Assembly: GCA_002707785.1 (NCBI GenBank)
Contig: PANW01000029.1
Location: 103,944-154,100, forward strand
Direction: 5' to 3'
Origin: Cellvibrionaceae bacterium
Lineage (GTDB): Bacteria; Pseudomonadota; Gammaproteobacteria; Pseudomonadales; Cellvibrionaceae
DNA length: 50,157 nt
The notes under the pieces were generated by a model. It searched no databases. It was given only the letters and a program-made list of their open reading frames with translations, and had not been told where the DNA came from. Positions within the stretch are counted from its first letter, which is position 1. Each line of letters opens with the position of its first letter. Made by a program: the position numbers and the translations under genes. Below, in pieces: positions 46,111 through 50,157 of this stretch.

Positions 46111-46551
46111 CCGTGGGCACGGATTGCAGTGATGGATCTCAATACCAAAGAGCTGTTGTGGAGTCGTCCAGTCGGCAGTATGAAAGAGTCTGGACCATTC
46201 GGTTGGCGCACGGGGTTGCCGTTTGATGTGGGGGTTGCGGTAAGAGCCGGCACCTTAACCACACGTGGCGGTCTGACCTTTATCAGTTCAACCATGGACA
46301 GTACCGTTCGCGCCTACGATGTACGTAGCGGGGAGATAAAGTGGTCACAGGAATTACCGGGCAATGGTCAAGCGACGCCCATGTCCTATCAATCCGATAA
46401 GACCGGCAAGCAGTATGTGATTGTCACTGTGCCAAATCCGAGTTGGCGCTATCCCCGAGACCCGAATAGCGGAACTTACACGGATTCACAGAGTGTGCAA
46501 GATGGCAAAGGGGGTTATGTTATTGCCTATGCGTTGGATAACGAATCGTGA
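46111..46551 (+). pseudogene. C-terminal fragment of a PQQ-dependent dehydrogenase
   Basis: About 146 codons matching the end of membrane-bound quinoprotein glucose/quinate dehydrogenases: VMDLNTKELLWSRPVG, TTRGGLTFISSTMDSTVRAYD, GQATPMSYQSDKTGKQYVIV and a final YVIAYAL. A full protein has 700-800 residues. Homology begins at 46111, right after an in-frame TGA, and the region 5' of that is the start of the TetR gene. The 5' end has therefore been removed by a deletion. The GTG at 46129 or the ATG at 46132 could open a short frame, but no ribosome site supports it. A normal terminator follows. Confidence 0.85.
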
Positions 46552-46572
46552 ATTGAAGAGTTGGTAAACCAT

Positions 46573-46610
46573 AAAAGCCGCAACGATGGATTAATGGTTG
46601 CGGCTTTTTT
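46573..46610. terminator. Intrinsic terminator after the dehydrogenase fragment
   Basis: AAAAGCCGCAAC (46573-46584) and GTTGCGGCTTTT (46597-46608) form a perfect stem with T-runs on both sides. It also separates the following minus-strand genes. Confidence 0.92.
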
Positions 46611-46668
46611 ATGGCTAGGAGTTGGTCGTAAACCTTAACAGACAGTCTCAGCTATCGCCTTTCCCGTC

Positions 46669-47562
46669 TTACTGATTTATGGGTTGGGTCGCTATTGCAG
46701 CTTTAGTGTCTGCAGTATCTTCGGCTGTTGTGGCGTCGGGATCATAGGATGCGGGAATCACTTTTGCTGCGGAGTTTTCCGAATCTGCTACTGTGGATTC
46801 CATGTCGGTGTTCATCGTTGGGATGACAGCTTCACTTTCCCAGGCAACGTCGGGAAACTCGTTGAAGGCGTGCTCCGCGATTAAGGCATTGACAGCTTGA
46901 CCACCGCGTCGATTGGTCCACAATACATCTCCGCTGGCAGTATCGACTAATGCCAAATCGACAAATGAACCTGACGGCGCTGAAATAGCCGCATTTGAAC
47001 TGCCCAGCAATACGGCTAAGAGTATGCCCGCGGCGGCATCTTTGGTTTTTAATCCGGCTGACTTTTCGAAGCCGTAGTAATCCATGAGTAATACTGTCTC
47101 TGCTCCGGTATGTTCTGCAATGGCATTCACCGCAGGACCGAGAGAGGCGCGAAATTGTGCCTTGTCTTCAACCGCAACGGCTTTGCCTGAATAGAGATCT
47201 TTCTTGGCATGGTCGAGAGCTTCTTTTGCTTGAGTCAATGAGAACGCGAGATCTTCGTCATTGGCAATGGCGTTTTCAAAGTCAAAGTTGATGACTTTTA
47301 ACCCCTCTTCTTGCAAGCGCTTTTCTGCCAAGGTAATGAGTTGATCGCGCACCATATCTTCTTTGTCTGTGAGAGGTTCGTTCTCTCCGGTGAATACTCT
47401 TAGTTCGATATTAACCTGTGGCGGTGCGACGACTACTGAGTCGAGGTCGCTTGCAACCTCGGCCAGAGAGGCGTGTTCTCTGACGGAGGTGTAGGTGGCG
47501 CAACCGGTGGAAAAAACAATCGTAGTGAGTAGTAGGAGTTTGCTAATTCTAGTTATTATCAT
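46669..47562 (-). CDS. Lipoprotein of unknown function
   Basis: 297 residues. The signal sequence ends in the lipobox STGC, so Cys21 should be acylated. The mature region has an N-terminal LDSVVVAPPQVNIELRVFTG segment, a central helical part (EALDHAKKDLYSG) and a GSFVDLALVDTASGDVLWTNRRGG beta element near residue 200. The last 60 residues are low-complexity and acidic. I recognise no named family with confidence. It starts one base after the M48 gene stop, with AAGGA inside that gene as ribosome site, so the two are coupled and probably act together in the envelope. Confidence 0.7.
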   Translation of the reverse strand: MIITRISKLLLLTTIVFSTGCATYTSVREHASLAEVASDLDSVVVAPPQVNIELRVFTGENEPLTDKEDMVRDQLITLAEKRLQEEGLKVINFDFENAIANDEDLAFSLTQAKEALDHAKKDLYSGKAVAVEDKAQFRASLGPAVNAIAEHTGAETVLLMDYYGFEKSAGLKTKDAAAGILLAVLLGSSNAAISAPSGSFVDLALVDTASGDVLWTNRRGGQAVNALIAEHAFNEFPDVAWESEAVIPTMNTDMESTVADSENSAAKVIPASYDPDATTAEDTADTKAAIATQPINQ

Positions 47563-47563
47563 T

Positions 47564-48808
47564 TCACGAGTCCTTGTTAAGTTTTGCTTGTAGTGACGAA
47601 ATGTAGCGCCAATCTTTGGGCTTTTCCGGTTGAGTTAAATAACGCTGTAAATGTTGCTTTGCGGCGTTTGGGTTGTCATCGTAAATGTAGAGTAGGCCTA
47701 GACCTCGGTGACTTTGGAAATCAAGAGGGTTTAAAGTCAGTGCTAATTGGTAGTGTTCAATGGCGAGTTTCTTGTTGTCATCGCCAGCATCGATAAAGCT
47801 CTTTTCTAACTCTTTGTGGTTGTTTTTATCATATAACCAAGCGTACTCTTTTGCGGCAGCTTGTGGGTGTTGAGCCCTCAGTCGATAGATCTCTCCCAGA
47901 TAATATTGCCAATTGGCATCGTTGCCCTGTTGCTCGATCTCTCTCATGACCGCGTCTTCGGCGAGCTCGAATTGTTGGCTGGCCAGACGGCGCTCGATGC
48001 TAATGGTCGCGATTCTTTGGCGAAAGTCTTGATAGAGCTCTCGATTAATGACGCCGCTCTTGGTGTCTATTTGCATTTCGTCAATAATTTGCGTCGCTCG
48101 ATTAAAGCGTGCAGTACTGAGTGGGTGGCTTGCCCAGACCGAACCGACTTCCTTGGTATGTTTGACTTCATTGAGGTGGTGGAACAATTGGATGCTCTCG
48201 CGTAAGTCGTAGTGTTGACTGCTGACATAATCGATGGCCAAGGTATCGGATTCTTCTTCTTGATTGCGGCTATAGGAGGCGAGGTTCATGCCTGCGGGAA
48301 TGTAAGCCAGTCCAGTGCCAAAGAGAAATAAGTCGGCGACGTGTGCGGCGACTAAGGTGTTGTGAGTGTCAATGCGATCAATGTAGCTGTGTCTTTGCAC
48401 CACGTGCGCGATTTCGTGGCCGAGTACATGGGCCAGTTGGGCTTCGTTATCTAAGTTGGCCAACAGACCAACATGTAAGTAGATATTGCCATTGGGCATG
48501 GCGAAGGCGTTCACGGACGCCTCTTTAACGATATAGAAATTAAAGTTTGGTGCTACCCCGGCGAGTGTGGGTACCAGTTCAGAGCCGACACGATTTAGAT
48601 AGGCATTGGCTTGCTGATCAGACACCAAGAGGCCTTTTCTGAGCATGGTTTGATGCGCACGCTCGGATAGGTCATAGATTTTTTGTTCGCGTTGAGAGAC
48701 AAGAAACGTATCTCCATCAACCGTCAGTGGCAGAACGGAGGTAGTGCTGGCGGCGCAGCCGGCTAGACAAAATACTAGTAAGATCGAAAACGGTGTAGTG
48801 AGGTTCAT
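47564..48808 (-). CDS. M48 family metalloprotease lipoprotein, BepA-like
   Basis: 414 residues from the ATG at 48808, which follows AAGGA and opens a lipoprotein signal (LAGC, Cys18); the upstream frame is not supported. The zinc site is HEIAH with His131, Glu132 and His135, and the third ligand is probably Glu186 in EEESDTLA. The C-terminal third has TPR-like helices (ending in LGLLYIYDDNPNAAKQHLQRYL). BepA and its relatives monitor outer-membrane protein assembly, and a similar quality-control role is inferred. It forms an operon with the lipoprotein gene downstream. Confidence 0.9.
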   Translation of the reverse strand: MNLTTPFSILLVFCLAGCAASTTSVLPLTVDGDTFLVSQREQKIYDLSERAHQTMLRKGLLVSDQQANAYLNRVGSELVPTLAGVAPNFNFYIVKEASVNAFAMPNGNIYLHVGLLANLDNEAQLAHVLGHEIAHVVQRHSYIDRIDTHNTLVAAHVADLFLFGTGLAYIPAGMNLASYSRNQEEESDTLAIDYVSSQHYDLRESIQLFHHLNEVKHTKEVGSVWASHPLSTARFNRATQIIDEMQIDTKSGVINRELYQDFRQRIATISIERRLASQQFELAEDAVMREIEQQGNDANWQYYLGEIYRLRAQHPQAAAKEYAWLYDKNNHKELEKSFIDAGDDNKKLAIEHYQLALTLNPLDFQSHRGLGLLYIYDDNPNAAKQHLQRYLTQPEKPKDWRYISSLQAKLNKDS

Positions 48809-48896
48809 GCAGTCCTTAGGCGAAAGCGCTGAGGCTAACGCAACAAATTCCATTTGGCCGATTAATATACCTCTATGTTTCTGCGTCTCGCAAGCC

Positions 48897-48920
48897 AAAA
48901 AAAGGGCGCCAATGGCGCCC
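48897..48920 (-). terminator. Intrinsic terminator after the POT transporter gene
   Basis: GGGCGCC (48904-48910) and GGCGCCC (48914-48920) form a 7-bp stem. On the minus strand it is followed by seven T residues (48897-48903 read in reverse). Confidence 0.9.
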
Positions 48921-48943
48921 TCTGCAAAGTTGCTTGTAATCGA

Positions 48944-50157
48944 TCAGTGAATACCGTGCATGCCTTTTTTCAGTAGCGGGGCCAAGAGCAGCATAAAGAT
49001 ACCCACCCCAATACCGGTCCACATCAAAAACTCATAGAGTTCTGTGTAAGTGGCCAGTGCCAAAGCGATGTCTTGAGTTTCGCCAGCCGAGGTATCAATG
49101 GAGGCCATTTTACCGATTCGAGTTGCCACAGTTTCTGAGAGCGCGGTTGCCAAAAACCACGTCCCCATACTGACGCCAACGACGCGCTTGATGGAAAGTT
49201 TGGTCACTGCGGATAAGCCCACTGGCGATAAACAGAGCTCGCCGGTGGTGTGCAGTAGGTAGGCCAGTGTCAGCCAAATTACCGCGACCTTACCGTCTTC
49301 ACCGAGGTATTGTGCTCCGATCACCATGGCGCCAAAACCCAGTCCAGCTTGGATAATGCCGAGACCAAATTTCACCGGTGTGGAAGGCTCCCACCCCTTG
49401 CGTGCCAGCCAAATCCAAAGGGCGGCAAATAGCGGCGCACAAACAATAATGAAGAACGGATTGAGTGAGCCAAACATGGAGGCTCGCAATTCGGTACCCA
49501 TAACGTTGCGATCCACCACGCGATCGGCATAGAGCGTCATGCTGCCAGCGGATTGTTCAAACAGCGCCCAGAACACCACCGAAGACGCAATCAGCACCAT
49601 CAGTACCAATGTGCGTTGGAACTCTTCACGGGTACCCTTGAGCAATGCGAACAGTGGAATACCGGCCAGTGCCAACACCATCAAAACGTTTTGGGTGGTG
49701 TGTACCACAGGTTCGTGTTGCAGCAACCACCATACGATAGCAATGGAGCCAATACCGCTCAGGTAAATCAACCACTCGCGATTGATGGGGCCGAGCACTC
49801 GCTCGCGTAAGACTTCTGGGTCGTTGGCATCAGCCAAACCATTTAAGTACTTTTTCCCCTTCAAAAAGGTAATGAGTCCCAAAATCATACCGATACCAGC
49901 AGCACCAAAACCATAGCCCCAGCCAAAGGTCTCGCCCAGCCAGCCACACAGTAAAATGGCGGTGAAAGAGCCTAGATTGATGCCCATGTAGAAGATGGTG
50001 AAGCCTGAGTCTCGGCGGGGATCGCCGTCTGGATAGAGTTGGCCGACGATGGTGGAAATGTTGGGTTTAAGAAAACCCACGCCCACGGCGATTAGCGCCA
50101 GTGCGGCAAAAAACACCTTCAGCGCCACGACATCCTGCACCACGACTGTGTCGTTCA
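48944..50157 (-). CDS. POT/PTR family proton-dependent peptide transporter, 5' end missing
   Basis: The frame is open to the edge of the window, leaving about 404 codons; full members have 480-520. The POT signature FTIFYMGINLGSF is present near the top, with GVGFLKPNISTIVGQLY before it, typical of the family. About ten membrane helices remain visible, ending near LLLAPLLKKG. Such transporters import di- and tripeptides with protons through the inner membrane, complementing the opp system. An internal GTG at 50143 is not the start. Confidence 0.95.
   Translation of the reverse strand, partial: NDTVVVQDVVALKVFFAALALIAVGVGFLKPNISTIVGQLYPDGDPRRDSGFTIFYMGINLGSFTAILLCGWLGETFGWGYGFGAAGIGMILGLITFLKGKKYLNGLADANDPEVLRERVLGPINREWLIYLSGIGSIAIVWWLLQHEPVVHTTQNVLMVLALAGIPLFALLKGTREEFQRTLVLMVLIASSVVFWALFEQSAGSMTLYADRVVDRNVMGTELRASMFGSLNPFFIIVCAPLFAALWIWLARKGWEPSTPVKFGLGIIQAGLGFGAMVIGAQYLGEDGKVAVIWLTLAYLLHTTGELCLSPVGLSAVTKLSIKRVVGVSMGTWFLATALSETVATRIGKMASIDTSAGETQDIALALATYTELYEFLMWTGIGVGIFMLLLAPLLKKGMHGIH

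Noticed and set aside
1..50157. CRISPR arrays, tRNA or rRNA genes
   Set aside because: No regularly spaced repeats and no tRNA-like or rRNA-like sequence were noticed on either strand; a dedicated scan was not possible.

Overview
The window is a 50 kb stretch of chromosome from a Gram-negative gammaproteobacterium, probably a marine or aquatic member of the Pseudomonadales/Cellvibrionales/Oceanospirillales group. The evidence is gene order. The blocks yggS-proC-yggT-...-metX-metW-DUF4426-rdgB-hemW, trxA-rho-...-ubiD and envC-gpmI-rhodanese-grxC-secB follow arrangements known from Pseudomonas, but here they are joined together with different genes between them. Outer-membrane lipoproteins, a porin, SecB and DjlA confirm a two-membrane cell. 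I see no rRNA, tRNA, CRISPR array, phage or intact transposase.

Region 1 (1-8850) is a mostly co-directional run: PLP homeostasis (yggS, cut by the window edge), proline synthesis (proC), yggT, a dynamin-like GTPase, methionine synthesis (metX-metW, overlapping), a DUF4426 exported protein, nucleotide-pool sanitation (rdgB) and a HemW-like radical SAM protein. Region 2 (8850-13680) holds a hybrid histidine kinase, an ArsM-type arsenite methyltransferase on the opposite strand and thioredoxin. Region 3 (13680-18380) has rho with a long leader and a clear sigma70-type promoter, an MscS channel and ubiD. Region 4 (18420-28500) contains a DUF2780 protein, DjlA, an orphan periplasmic binding protein, a DUF748 (AsmA-like) protein, tag, proline iminopeptidase, dtd, a DUF2164 protein, a RidA-like protein lacking the usual arginine, and EnvC. 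Region 5 (28570-32460) is gpmI, then the divergent rhodanese-grxC-secB operon and a second glutaredoxin with a 56-residue cysteine-containing companion.

Region 6 (32700-41990) is a full oligopeptide ABC importer operon (oppABCDF) ending in a GNAT acetyltransferase, followed by a glutathione S-transferase and an M2 (ACE-type) peptidyl-dipeptidase lipoprotein. Together they suggest a peptide-scavenging lifestyle, also supported by the proline iminopeptidase and the POT peptide transporter at the right edge. The OppC subunit carries an unusual fibronectin-III-like insertion.

Region 7 (41990-46610) is the one clearly accessory stretch. An AT-richer three-gene cassette (mini PstS-like binding protein, porin, binding-protein-like ORF) sits between two damaged copies of the same TetR regulator. 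The second copy abuts a truncated PQQ-dehydrogenase. This looks like a scar of gene loss and acquisition. Region 8 (46660-50157) has a lipoprotein coupled to an M48 metalloprotease lipoprotein, and the C-terminal part of a POT-family peptide transporter.
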